DNA from: Emydura subglobosa
Taxonomy: Eukaryota > Chordata > Testudines > Chelidae
Direction of reading: 5' to 3'
Assembly (NCBI GenBank): GCA_007922225.1
Contig: ML679962.1
Location: forward strand, 36,533,863-36,597,862
DNA: 64,000 nucleotides
Shown one piece after another: positions 47,502-58,510 of the stretch (its first letter is position 1; each line of letters opens with the position of its first letter). The position numbers and the translations under genes were made by a program. Under the pieces are notes generated by a model. That model searched no databases, was not told where the DNA came from, and was given only the letters and a program-made list of their open reading frames with translations.

Positions 47502-47788
47502 CTAAGACTATGTCTCCACTGCTCCGTAGTTTGGAGTCTGGGGGTGTGACTAGCAGGGTGCACTAGAGAGCTGCACTACAACTCCCCTGGGTGGGTGCTG
47601 CAGGCGTGATCTGAAAGGTTCCTGGTTTGCATGGATGTAGCCCTCTTTGAAGAGGACCATGTTAACAGGCACTAGAAACCTTTTCCTTTGCACCTGCTGT
47701 GCCCACCCTGGGGAGCTCCGGTGCAGCGCTCTGGTGCTGTTTTCATCCCCAGAGTCCACACTGTGGGGCAGTGTAGACAAGCTCTTAG
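47502..47788. mobile_element. 287-bp MITE with long terminal inverted repeats
   Basis: Left end CTAAGACTATGTCTCCACTG; the right end in reverse complement is CTAAGAGCTTGTCTACACTG, so about 17 of 20 positions match. There is no transposase frame; the 76-codon minus-strand frame inside is incidental. It has the GTCTACAC-type ends shared with 44330, 48595 and 57562. Confidence 0.8.
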
Positions 47789-48278
47789 GCTCCCAAGTTA
47801 TCCTTCAATTTTCATATAACCGTGAAGAGCCAAATACTCATAAATGGTTGATCTGAGCCAGCGCCTTCCTTTTTTGTGGCTGTTTCCAAGTAACACGCCA
47901 CTAACACGCACTCAGGATCACCATTTTTTTGGTACCTACTTTTCTGATCTGAGCACACCTAGAAGGAATCGCCCTGAGGTCAGAAAATGAACTCTGCTTG
48001 TTCTTTATCTTGCAAGTAGGAGAAAATTCAAGCTAGATACAAAAATACAGCTAGAGAAGGATCCATGGCTTCCCAGCTCCCCGTCTCCAATCGGAATACT
48101 CCCATTTTAGCTGACGAGAAACATGGTGCATTGTTTTTTTTCTTCTTCCAGCAATTTGGGAAATGTAACAAAAAGGAGGAAGAAGCCCTTGGGAAGTGGA
48201 AGTCCACCTTGAAAGAGAGAAAATGAGAAAGGGGAAAGGGGGAAATAGGCTCACATTGTTTTTCGTGTATGAGAAAAA

Positions 48279-48293
48279 GCAGCAGAGGGCACT
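48279..48293 (+). promoter_or_regulatory. CTCF-like motif
   Basis: GCAGCAGAGGGCACT resembles the CTCF core CCASYAGRKGGCRS. Sequence match only. Confidence 0.35.
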
Positions 48294-48504
48294 ACAACTA
48301 CAATAGAACAGCCAGGCATCCGGTCCTGCTGAAGCGATGAAATGAAGCCATTGAAAAGGATGCCAGGCTCGACTGTGTAGGACTGAATGTTTCTTTAAAT
48401 AGAGCAAAAAGCTAACCTCCTAAACATTTACTTCTCCGAATTCTGAATATAGTAATAGAGGGCAACGGCTTTTGAATGGCCCAGCGAGGAGAGCAATGCA
48501 GTAC

Positions 48505-48594
48505 GGCCCTGATCCTGCAGATGCTTATGCATGCATTTCATTGTACATTAAATTCCCTGGAACTACACTCCTATGCGTAGGTGAGCACCAGTCT
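48505..48594. repeat. Short palindromic MITE fragment
   Basis: GGCCCTGATCCTGCAGATGC start and a 'TGCGTAGGTGAGCACC' right part, a partial copy of the GGGCCTGATCC family. It abuts the next MITE. Confidence 0.5.
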
Positions 48595-48745
48595 AAGGCT
48601 GGTCTGCACCGCCTAGTTATACGGACCTGAACCCAGGTGTAGACAGCGCTCTGTCGGCGGGAGGGCGTCTCCTGTCGACATCGCTAGTACCTCTCCCGTC
48701 AGCGTAGGTAATGTCCTCGCTAAGCGCAACCCCAGCTCTAGTGGA
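48595..48745. mobile_element. MITE fragment with central hairpin
   Basis: Starts CTAAGGCTGGTCTGCACCGC. It contains GTGTAGACAGCGC and an imperfect inverted pair TGTCGGCGGGAG / CTCCTGTCGACA at about 48652-48680. The right terminal repeat is lost or decayed. Confidence 0.6.
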
Positions 48746-48914
48746 ACTGCAGCGCGGGAAGTGGAGACAAGGCCTCCGCGTGGGCCGGCTTGAGGCCCAC
48801 GTCCCTGAGCTGGTTGGCTCAGTGCCTGGCGTGATTGCTCAATTCAATCAACACGTTTCTGTTATTTTTAAGAGCCAAGGAACTGTCAAGAGTGAAAATT
48901 AAATCTCTCGGGAA

Positions 48915-48964
48915 GGTCGCCCTCTGCATGACACCCAGCAAACTCGACAGCCAGCAGGGGGCTG
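48915..48964. promoter_or_regulatory. Pair of CTCF-like motifs
   Basis: CCAGCAGGGGGCTGC at 48951-48965 is a good forward CTCF core. TCGCCCTCTGC at about 48916-48926 is a weaker core in the opposite orientation. The surrounding 48.7-49.1 kb is locally GC-richer. Occupancy is unknown. Confidence 0.4.
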
Positions 48965-50113
48965 CAGTGAGGTATTTTATAGGGCCCGGCGCTCAGACGG
49001 CCCATACCAGTCCCATCTCTTGCCAAGCTCCATCGTTACTGCCCTGTCACTTTAACGTCCCCCTAGTGATGAGTTCCAGGTCCAAGCTGTTTTTGGCCTT
49101 GCCCGCAGATGTGCGCTTTGAGGCTGCTGAGTAGCTTTCGTTACTGCACGGAGACGGCTGGGTGCACGCGGATTCACAGCCCCAGAGCACTTTTGAAACA
49201 CTGTGCCCAGTATGTCTTTAGTTTTTTTACAGCACACCTGGTTCTTCTGTATCCCTGCAAAATGTGACATTGAAATACGGGTGGAAACGACGTTCAGGGC
49301 TGCAGCGGGAAAGCGTCATTCCACATCCTGCCTCCCGGAATGAAGAATTTGCAAAACTCTCAGGGAGGCTCTTGAATTATGGATCTTGCTCTTCCTCATG
49401 ATGAACTGAGAAAATAAATGTATTATTCATTCGCCCACTGTCACAGAGACTTGATCTCCCTCCCTTGGTCTACCAGGGGCCTGCACAGGAAGAAACATTT
49501 GTCCGCTTTTGAAGAGTGGGCCCCCCCCCCCCCGCAGCCGGGAGAAGCTGTCCCCACCCTGTGGGCCCGCGGTTGGAGGAGCTGGCTCCCCCCCTGCAGC
49601 CCCAGCCCTGGAGTTCTGTGCTCCCCCTTGCATACGCCCCTGCTGTCTACTCACATACAGACAGATTGAGAGGCACGGCAGGCGTCTGCAGAGTTACCCA
49701 GCACGTATTCAGGCAAGTGAATCAGCAGATAACTGGGATGTTTCGATGTACTGCTGGCCCCAGTGTTTCAAACAACCGGCACTCTAATTAACTTAGCAGC
49801 AGCTCACAGACGGCCAGATGCTGCAGAGAAAGTCAGGAGGATTCCACCCACCAGGTCTCACTGTCCATTCAAAGACTTGCTGACAACTTTTTCAAGAAGC
49901 TGCTTCTCTTTCTGGGTGCCACGCATCCCCTTTTCTAGGCACCCAGCCTTAGACACCTTGTGCCTGATTTTCAGAGGAGCTTTCCACTGTAGCTCCCATT
50001 GACTTCCCCTGGATATCTCAGCTGACACACCTCAGATCAGAGGCCACTTGTGTGCAAAACATTGGCCATAGCCAATTGCTGCTGTTTGAAAAGCAGATCT
50101 GACAAGGTAAGTG

Positions 50114-50262
50114 TTAGGCAATGGCTACACAGCAAAAGTTGTGGATCAGCCAACCCACTCCAGCTAGCTTGAATGTAGATGGCGTGGGTAAAAATAGCAG
50201 TGAAGACAGTGCAGCACAGACTTCAGAGTGAGCTAGTGAACAGAGTATGCCTCCGTGACAGC
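50114..50262. repeat. MITE-like fragment
   Basis: TTAGGCAATGGCTACACAGC start and 'AAATAGCAGTGAAGACAGTGCAGCACAGAC' interior recall the GTCTACAC MITE group with 'AAAATAGCAGTGTAGAC' internal motifs. The right end is not clear. Confidence 0.45.
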
Positions 50263-50324
50263 CGTGTACTGCCCATGTTGAACTGTTGTCACTGTTATTG
50301 TCACTCCGAAAAAGCTTCCAAACT

Positions 50325-50518
50325 GTAAGAATGGTAGGACAATGAAACAAACTGCCTAGGGAGGTCATGGGAGCCGCCTTCGGTGGAGGTTTTCAAAAAG
50401 AGGCTGGGTAGACACCTGTCTTCGATGGTTTAGACTCAGCAAATCCTGCATCTTGGCAAGGGGTAATACTAGAGGACCCTGGCGTCCCTTCTAACTTTAT
50501 GGTTCTCTGATTCTAAGA
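50325..50518 (+). mobile_element. CR1 LINE 3' tail
   Basis: 'AAACTGCCTAGGGAGGTCATGG', 'GGAGGTTTTCAAAAAGAGGCTGGGTAGACACCTGTC', 'GCAAATCCTGCATCTTGGCAAGGGG' and 'CTATGGTTCTCTGATTCTAAGAT'-type end follow a CR1 subfamily distinct from the 'GATCACAATGG' type. It ends exactly where an internal CR1 piece begins. Confidence 0.8.
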
Positions 50519-51050
50519 TTGTGGGAGGTATTGCATATGTATACAGAATAGATGAACTTGCTCTGAGATTCAGAAGGAGGTGAGAGATGGACTGGTTGAA
50601 AGTCTCTGGGTGAAAATTAAAAGGGAAAAAAGACCAGGGTAATGCCATGATTGGAGTCTACTATAGACCACCCCATCAGGAGGAGGAGGGGGATGAGACA
50701 TTTCTAGAACAAATAACAAAAATATCCAAAACTCAAGAGCTGGTAGTAGAGGGGGATTTTAAGAACCCAGACATCTGTTGGACAAGTAATCCAGCAAGAC
50801 ACATGATGACCAGTAAGTTCTTGGTACGTGTTGCGGACAACTTCTTGTTTCAGGTGGTGGAGGAAGCTCTGAGAACTCCAGGAGGGTGGGTGAGGTCCCA
50901 GCCATCTGGAAAAGGGCCAACACAGTGCCTTCCTTTAAAAAGGGGAGCAAAGAGGTTCTGAGGACTTATCGACCAGTCAGCCTAACTTTGATACCAGGAA
51001 AGATAGTGGAACAAATTATTAAATAATCAGTTTGTAATTACCAACAAGAA
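50519..51050 (+). pseudogene. CR1 LINE ORF2 remnant: endonuclease joined to RT start
   Basis: The frame 50647-50961 encodes GVYYRPPHQEEEGDETF, then LVVEGDFKNPDICW (the GDFN-P endonuclease motif with Asn to Lys) and DNFLFQVVEE. This is the apurinic endonuclease domain of CR1 ORF2. Without the remainder of that domain, it runs directly into a segment (50890-51030) that reads VPAIWKRANTVPSFKKGSK in another frame and then the TYRPVSLT-like start of the reverse transcriptase. So several hundred bases are deleted between EN and RT. Stops and a changed catalytic-loop Asn show it is dead. Confidence 0.85.
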
Positions 51051-51239
51051 AGATTCCCCTTCGATGGAAATCATTTTTATGAAAGGCTGTTGTAAATTTC
51101 CCAGCTAAACCTTAACAGATTATGCTAGAGCATGACACACAGGAAATGAAAGTGACTACTGACTGACATGTCTGCTCTCAGAGTGCCTAGAAAACCCACA
51201 TGAGATCAGGGTTGTTTGGCCTACCTGTGTGCATACACA

Positions 51240-51312
51240 TGGTAAAAGACAGCTCCGGCCCTGAAAAGCTTACATGCGAAATAGATAAGGCAGACAAAGG
51301 TGGGAGAAAGGA
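51240..51312 (+). repeat. MIR-like SINE fragment
   Basis: 'AAAAGACAGCTCCGGCCCTGAAAAGCTTACATGCGAAATAGATAAGGCAGACAAAGG' matches the middle of the MIR-like SINE also seen at 3065. Both ends are lost. Confidence 0.65.
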
Positions 51313-52229
51313 AGGATTATTATAAACGTGGGCCAAATCTGAGCTGGCAATGTCTCTTTATTGCACGGTTTTCAATTTTTCGTGGGGATTTTCTTCTACT
51401 GGGCCTACGTCAATGCAATCTAGTGTCTGGCCGGATTTCTCTCTTCCACAGTTTATATGAGCAAATGATTATTTATTGTCTTTCAGCTGTTCCCATTTCT
51501 ATTATTTTCTGAGGAGGAAGGCTGACTAGGTCAGGTCCGGTTCTCTTTTCCTGAACACTACAGGGCATTATGAGAGATGGTCATTTTATTTTGTAGGAGC
51601 ACATGAATAAAATGGGGACATGTATCAATACTAATTGATTACCTGTCTCTTTTACACGTTCAAACGATCTGTTATATTGCTGCTATAAATATCAAATAAA
51701 TGCCACTTAAAAATGTGCTGAAATTTGCATTGCTGCTGTTATGTGTTTAAAGGGCAAGAACCAACATCAGCTACTGTTTATCTCATTTCAAATCATCACA
51801 CGCATTCTCTCCTCCCTCAGGTCTAATGTTACGTGTGGCTCAGACCATTATGATTGTGTTTTTCCTCTCCATTGCCTGTTGTGAAAGACCCCTGGTCCTT
51901 TATGTGCAAGATGAGAATGCTAAAGGACAGAGAAAATGATGCTCTACATGTGTAAGGTTCTGTCACTCTGGTAGACCTTAGGAGAGTAAGAGCCTGGGCT
52001 GAAGATGAAATAGCCACACCCAGCTTGAAGGACCTAGTCAAATACAGGAGACGGGTCAGTTCCATGGGGAAGAGCAGCGCTGAATTTGAGAAGACAACGT
52101 GCAGCCTCGTGTATCAGAATGATGAAAGGAAACCACAGACCATATGCTAATGATGGAAAGTGGCTTACCCGTATACCTCATGAATGTAACTTGAAATAAA
52201 TCGCTTGGAAACACTACTCAAATACCTGG

Positions 52230-52445
52230 ACAAGGTTCATAGGTTCCTGGATTTTAAGTTCAGATAGCTGGTCTTCTAGTCTGACCTCCCGCATCACACA
52301 GACATCACCTAATGAATCCTGCATCAAGACAAATTACTTATGGTTGAACTAGAGTGTAAGCCTTTCACTGATCTCTGGTCAAGTGATGGAGAATCCACCA
52401 CAAACCCACAGGCAAGCTGTTCTAATGGTTAATTACCTGTCCGGT
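52230..52445 (-). mobile_element. CR1 LINE 3' tail
   Basis: On the plus strand it reads 'TCATAGGTTCCTGG...GGTCTTCTAGTCTGACCTCCCGCATCACACAGACATCACC' and 'GTGATGGAGAATCCACCACAAACC...TCTAATGGTTAATTACCTG', which is the reverse of the CR1 tail at 25905. Opposite in orientation to its neighbours. Confidence 0.85.
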
Positions 52446-52689
52446 TAAAAATTTGGCTGAGAATACTTTGTTTCACTAGGTATTCTAGATAATAAGCAAC
52501 CCTCCCTGTTTCTGGACATTTCCAGAACACCATGTAGTATAGGGAGATATATATAGTTTCGTTATAATGTTAACTGTGAGGGACTTTATTATCATTCTGC
52601 AGGCTGGAAATAGATTTGCTGTTCGCAGAATCCTTTGCTGACTCTAAGTATCTGACTAGTACTGAGTAACTACAGTCATGAGGTCCTTA

Positions 52690-53190
52690 GAAATAATAGA
52701 TGGGTAATAAGATTATTGAGGTCTTCTGTGCTAAGAAGATTGAAAAGAACATTTGGCAAGGGACGGGGGACACTAGATGAAGTTCTGTCTCCCAAAGCCA
52801 ACATACAAGAGGTGGCTGTAAGATTGTGTAGGCATTTGAAGGGGTGAGCCAGGTGTCACTGGGGCTGGTGCATGTTTGCGCTAATGATATTGCTTCATGT
52901 GGCACCTCACAGATTATAGCTGACTTCAGAGAACCTGGAATGGTGCTGAAGGAAAGGAGTGTGCAAGGGATCTTCCCAGAAATCAACCTGTTCCCCAATT
53001 GAAAGAAGGCAGAAGATTCTGGAAGTGAATGACTGGCTAAGGTAAGTGGTGTTGGGTAGAGAGTTTGGGTTTTGTGTAACATAGGTGCAACTTCTGTAGG
53101 GCGAAGGAGCTCTGTAGTTTGGATGGCATCTCTCTCAGTAGAAGAGGAACCAATCTCTTCGGGGACAGGCTGGCCAGAGTAGTCAGGAAG
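52690..53190 (+). pseudogene. CR1 ORF1 remnant with SGNH hydrolase-like motifs
   Basis: The segment encodes LVHVCANDIA at 52865-52894, equivalent to the GTND block of SGNH esterases, then a region reading IIADFREPG, and at 53122 the block DGISLSRRGTNLFGDRLARV. In the esterase family this last block carries the catalytic His (DGIHLS); here His is Ser. CR1 ORF1 is known to carry an esterase-like domain thought to act in ribonucleoprotein or membrane association. Frames differ between blocks and stops lie between them, so this copy is dead. Confidence 0.75.
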
Positions 53191-53935
53191 GCATTAAATC
53201 ATGGAACAACCGATACATAAATAAATTAATAAACTAATTAAAGGAGGTTGATATAATTAATGCCAATCAGTGTGAGTTTATGGAAATGAGGTCAAGTCAA
53301 ACTAACTTGATATCTTTTTTGATGTGATTACAAGTTTGGTTGATAAAAGTGTTGCTATCTATACATCGACAATGGTAAGCACTTGATTTGGTACGGCACG
53401 ACATTTGAATTCAGAAAACTAGAACAATGCAAAATAACATGGTGCTCTGAGCAGGTGTGTTTCTAGTGGCGTCCCACAGGGACTGGTTCTTGGCCTTATG
53501 CTATTTCATTTTTTATTAAAGACCTGCAAGAAAATATCAAATCAAATCAAATATCAAATCATCACTGATAAAGTTTGCAGGTGACACATAGATTAAGGGT
53601 CATTGATACAAAACAAGCCCTGGACACAAGCAAACAACGTGTGTTTCAGTATGGCCAAATGAAAGGTCGTAGGTCTAGGAACAAAGGATGCAGGCCATCC
53701 TTTCAGGGTGGGGGACTCGATCCTGGAAGTGGTGATTCGGAAAAAGATTTGGGGATTCCAGTAGATAATCAGGGTATCCCGCTGAGGCAAAAAGATGAGA
53801 TATTTTTCTAAGATGTGCTCTAGTTCAAGCACAGCTATTGAGTACGAAGCAGGAATTAATGCAAGGAAGTCCCATGGCCAGTGTTATGCAGGAGGTCAGA
53901 CTAGATGCTCTAAAAATCTATGAATCTATGGTTAT
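53191..53935 (+). pseudogene. CR1 ORF2 RT and 3' end remnant
   Basis: The order matches CR1: a block with 'CAGTGTGAGTTTATGG', then 'GATTACAAGTTTGGTTGATAAAAG', 'GAGCAGGTGTGTTTCTAGTGGCGTCCCACAGGGACTGG' (the SGVPQG RT motif), 'CATCACTGATAAAGTTTGCAGGTGACAC' (KFAGDT, in place of the usual FADDT), 'ATCTAGGAACAAAGGATG'-like sequence, and the terminal 'GTCAGACTAGATGCTC...AATCTATGAATCTATG'. A deletion removes most of the region between about 53810 and the tail. One copy probably spans 52690-53935 with internal losses. Confidence 0.85.
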
Positions 53936-55097
53936 AGGAAAGCCAGATTTTCAAATACCGGGGTCACTGCTATCATATGGCCACACACACTAGGGAATGA
54001 CAACAGGCTAATACAATCCAAGTAAGGAAAGCACGTAAATTAGCCCAGGTTTTATTCAAGGTAATGATGATGGCACATATCTCCATTAAGTTTCAAGGCA
54101 GTGTGTTTGCTTTTTACCCATGAAGGTTTTGTGTTCACTCCGTTAATGGCTGTGCACTGGTTGTGTGGTTTGCAGTGCAGCAGATAGAGTAGTTTCAATG
54201 CTTACTTTCTGTACATCCATGTTCATTATTTAGGTGACTGTCTGCATGTCCAGCTTCGAATCATGGGTAGTATGGGTAGCAATCTTGATAGCATGACTTG
54301 TACTTCACCTGCTGATTTGACTGTTGAATGTTTTGATGTCACTAATATTCAGACACGGATAAATGAATTTATTTAGTGATGTTTTGTCTGTTAAAACATC
54401 TGTTTGCATGAAATTTGTTTTGTCTTATCAACTTATTCCAGCCCACACTTCTACTTTCGTGAGCCTCCTGAAGTTATTTACATAAAGCACTTTGTTTTCC
54501 CATAGGTCACCTTCTGCCCCGTCTCAAATAATCTAATTCCCTCTGCTCTGCAATCGCATCCGGCCCGTCTGTGTTAGCCTGACGTACACTGATACGTTTC
54601 TGAGAGGTCTGAAGCCATAAGATATCAAGCTAGAACTGTTGCAACCATTTCAGACGATCAACTATTAAAACAAATGAATCACGGCAGAATGCTTTGACCA
54701 AGAAGTGTTTCTGATGCTACCCTTTCTGCTGCTGGTTTTTGGAGACTCAATTATCAGATCAGATTTTTTGGTGTGGTGTTTTTTGTTTTGCTTCCCCATC
54801 ATGGACGGCTTCATGCGTAGGTTTTTGCACTATAAGCAAGTAAATAGCGTCACCTATAATAAAGAACCCAAGATGTTTAACACAATGTTATCCCAAGGCT
54901 TAGGTTATCTCTGTGATAGCTTGACATTCAAGGATCACAAAGCTTCACCAGAACAACAACACATGAACAATCTAATTATATTTTGACAGGTCATCCCGCA
55001 AAACAATTAGGCAGGATTAGATATATGTGATCATGCTGCTGTGTGCACAGCATGTGAGATACAGGCAGGAATACTTTAAAATGAATTCTATCTTTCA

Positions 55098-55185
55098 AGT
55101 CCAGATTTTCAGATGGTGTAAACTGGTTTAGCTCTATTTATTGCAGTGGATCTAGGCTGATTTACATCAGCTCAGGTTCTCACCC
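55098..55185. repeat. Short palindromic MITE
   Basis: 'CAGATTTTCAGATGGTGTAAACTGG' on the left and 'GCTGATTTACATCAGCTCAGG' on the right; same family as 6061 and 27048. Confidence 0.65.
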
Positions 55186-55408
55186 TTCAGATTTTATTTG
55201 GCTTCTTTTTGCCATGGAAAAATGAATTAGAAAAGTCCATTTAGTTTCAGCAACAGTGATTGGACCAAAGGCTCGTGACATTTGGAACCAGGAGAATTTG
55301 GCAAATGATTTTCCTGAAATATTCAACTGGATTTGTAACTGAATTTGCCTCGACCTTGCTCACACTCTTTTGATATTTTGCTTTTCCTGAATATTAATTC
55401 AAGCCATG

Positions 55409-55555
55409 GCCTGATTCTCCATTGTCTTGTTCCTCATGTGGTCCTTTTACACCTGTGCAAATAGGCAGTATTTTATCTGCCTCGGTAGCAATCTTTTACC
55501 CCCACTTCGCACTGGTGTAAAAGATGATGCACTGCAAGGCACTGGACAATCCTGC
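55409..55555. repeat. Interspersed repeat fragment
   Basis: 'GGCCTGATTCTCCATTGTC...TTTTACACCTGTGCAAATAGGCAG...CTTTTACCCCCACTTCGCACTGGTGTAAAAG' recalls a common reptile element with paired TTTTACAC/GTGTAAAA motifs. Confidence 0.55.
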
Positions 55556-55734
55556 ATGCAGGAGCAACAGATACTGTGATGATATGGAACACGTGCGTAT
55601 CTGGATAGATGGAAACAGACCGGTCTGATATGTCAGGTCGCTAGTTCCTTCTGTGAGAGTAAAGCTGGAAAGTCCTGTTCCTAGTGCTGACAATGGCTGC
55701 TTTCAGATCAGAAATTTATTAAGGGTATTAATTA

Positions 55735-55968
55735 GGACCAGAGAGGCTGTTCCCAGAGTGAGGGTAGCTAACAACTTTCCAAGAGTTGTGGTGGATTCTC
55801 CATGACAGGCAATGTTAAATCAAGGTTTGATGTTTTTTTCTAAAAGATCTTCTCTAGATCAAAAAGGAACATAGTTCAGGGAAGGTCCATGGTCTGTGTT
55901 ATACAGGAGGTCAGACTAGATTATCACAATGGTCTTTTTCTGGCCCTATAACCTATAAATCTATATTT
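55735..55968 (+). mobile_element. CR1 LINE 3' tail
   Basis: 'CAGAGTGAGGGTAGCTAACAACTTTCCAAGAGTTGTGGTGGATTCTCCATGACAGGCAA' to 'GGTCTGTGTTATACAGGAGGTCAGACTAGATTATCACAATGG' and a final ATCTATA. The copy is close to the one at 25905. Confidence 0.88.
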
Positions 55969-57561
55969 ATTTAATGTCTGGGTGAATGGTTGATCCCCAA
56001 ACACTCCAGCTGGTATCCTTATATAGAGATCTAATTTTGTTTCTGAATGAGTCAAACATACACACTAATCCAAGAATGAAAGGCTTCGTGAGAAAATAAC
56101 AAACATACCCATATAGACAGTGTTCCCATGGTCTATATCGTTGGGTCTTTGCTGAATTGACTTGTATAATTTAAAATAAAAAGTTCTATTATTCTTTGCA
56201 ATCACTATATGTGTGCTATTATAAAGGCTTTGTTGATTAAGAAGGCAGAATGCATTATTTAAAATGGCCCAAATAACTTTCCATTAAGATAAAGAGATCA
56301 TTTAGTATCATAATGGTACTCAGGACTCATAGAGTAGTTTTCCTTTTCCAAGTACTTTAGAAATGTTAATTAATCTCGGAAAACCCTTCTATTAAAAAAA
56401 CCCATCCAAACTTTAAAAGAACATTAAGGTTACAAAATAACGCACTCAGAATATAAAGTTTTCCTTGCCTTCCCCGGAGCGGCTGGAGCTGTTCAAAAAA
56501 TGATAGCAACAAAAGTTGCTTAGAAGAAAACCTGCATTCCCCCTCCCCCCCCAATCTTCTATGCTTTAAAATGGTTCAATTGTTTGTAATGAAATTTTCA
56601 GCAGAAAATTTCCCTGTGACTTAGAAAAAGTGTGCTAAATTTCAGCCACAAAGGTCAAACTTTGAAAAAGTTAGGAATATCTGAAAATGAACCTTTGTAA
56701 TGGAAATGTTTAGCCATCCTTAACTATAGGGGGTAATATGCCTAGCAGGTCTTTGGAAAAAAAAAATCAAGTGACACAGTGAGAAGATTCAGAGAAATAC
56801 CTTTAATTGCTTCCAAAATGAATATCCTGCTCTACTTGGCAAATGCCAAGTTAGAAGATATTTTGTGCAAGTTATTTTGCTCTTTAAAATAAAGGTTAGT
56901 TTAAGCTTATCAAGAAAATTAATTGCCATTTCAACTGCAACATGGAAAAAATGCTTTCACTCTATCCTGAAGACAGCTGTGTAGCTATAACTCTCCTTCT
57001 GGATACAAGAACAGCTTCTTTGCCAGGATAATAATTATCTCTGCATCTGTCTTGTTCCTTCCTTCTTTTCAGAGGGAATCGAAAGCCCTGAGAAAGTTTA
57101 CAAATCAGAAAGCACAAGAGACTTTCCCCCTAAGGTTGAACATTTGTGTTCTTAACCTCACAATATTCAACTTCCTTTTAGCCTCAGACATAGATATTGT
57201 TTTAGTGTTTTGCCCAGAGACATTTCCCCTCCCTGCCCCCATTGCTTTTATCTTTACCGATTCACAACATCACCCCCCTTCACACCTCTGAACCGTGAGG
57301 CGCTAACTGTACGGTGCGGGTGTCTCCTGCTCCAGCTGGAGACAACGAGCACACTGCAGAACTCGCAAAGGCTCTTTCATCAATTCCCAGGGGATTTGGA
57401 GGCCAACCCCACCTCGGCTCTCTGCAAACGGCTCTTGGTGAAACCAGCAAAAATGCAAGCGTGCAAATGAGAGGAGAGCTTGCCTCATAAAAAGCATTCC
57501 CAGACTCCCTGGGAAATGGACTTACCCTATGGAAAGGGGGAATCCTCAGGGGAAGAGCTCT

Positions 57562-57668
57562 CTTAGGTCTTGTCTACACACAGCTTGCTCCAGTTCAATT
57601 AGAACCAGTGCTAAAACCAGTGTGGACCCTCTTATTTTGGTTCAAACCAGTTCCCAGTCAATATAAGA
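57562..57668. repeat. MITE left end
   Basis: 'TTAGGTCTTGTCTACACACAGC' start, then 'CCAGTGTGGACCCTCTTATTTTGGTTCAAACCAG'. This matches a reptile MITE with CTTGTCTACAC ends and AACCAGTG motifs. The right end is missing. Confidence 0.6.
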
Positions 57669-57889
57669 TTGAGACACTGAATTATGCGGATGGAAGGAAG
57701 GGCAAGAAACCTACTTATGTCCGTTTTCTCATCTGAGTTTTAGCAGGTGGGCCTCACAATATTTCCCCCCCCAATTATTTACTGAAGTTCTTAAAACAGC
57801 TTATCCTGGCTTGTGTCTTGTGTAAGCCTTTAATAGCCTATGGTATTCCACATGATATCTGTTCAATGTGACAATATCCCACCTATAGC

Positions 57890-58510
57890 CTTCACCTCTG
57901 CTTTGCCTTCACCATTTCCATCATGTCCTTTCTTGTTCAGGGTGCCCAGAACTTCCCAATATTCACCGGCTCCCTACATGGACTGTACCCATTTCCCAAC
58001 TATCCGCTGATGGATCTTTGTGCTGAAGGTCTGCATTCAACCCACTACTAATCTCTGTTTTATTGCCTGTGACCACTGGGATTAGGCCCCCTGATTTTAC
58101 TCTCTGTCCCACCCTCATTATTTCATATTTCTCCCAACTGCACATCCCCATATTCCTCTTCTATCCAAGGCCGTGCCATGTATTATTACATTCTGCGTTG
58201 ACAGTCCTCTGCATTGGTTTGTGCCATAAGCAAATTGCATCACTGGGCCGTGCCTTCATTCCTCTGGGTTACTGATTATACAAATTAATTAAACTGATTC
58301 CAATATTGATCCTTGTGGCAGTCTATACTTTGCAACCCAAACTGCTTTTACTGAAAACCATACTTTCTCATCAATATCCCAGCCAGATCTCTATTCATTC
58401 TAGCAGCTCCATGCATACACGAGCCAATGTGCATTTAATGACCCTACAAACCAGACCTTGCCAATTCTTTTTCTTGTCTAAAAACTTCTCTAAAGTTTTA
58501 TAAGGCATGA
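57890..58510 (-). mobile_element. Old LINE debris (CR1 clade likely)
   Basis: 'TTAATTAAACTGATTCCAATATTGATCCTTGTGGCA', 'CAATATCCCAGCCAGATCTCTATTCATTCTAGCAGCTCC' resemble the reverse strand of an RT region in which 'GATCC(T/C)TG(T/C)GG(G/C)A' is the complement of the GVPQGS-encoding block. Heavy decay; boundaries and clade uncertain. Confidence 0.4.
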
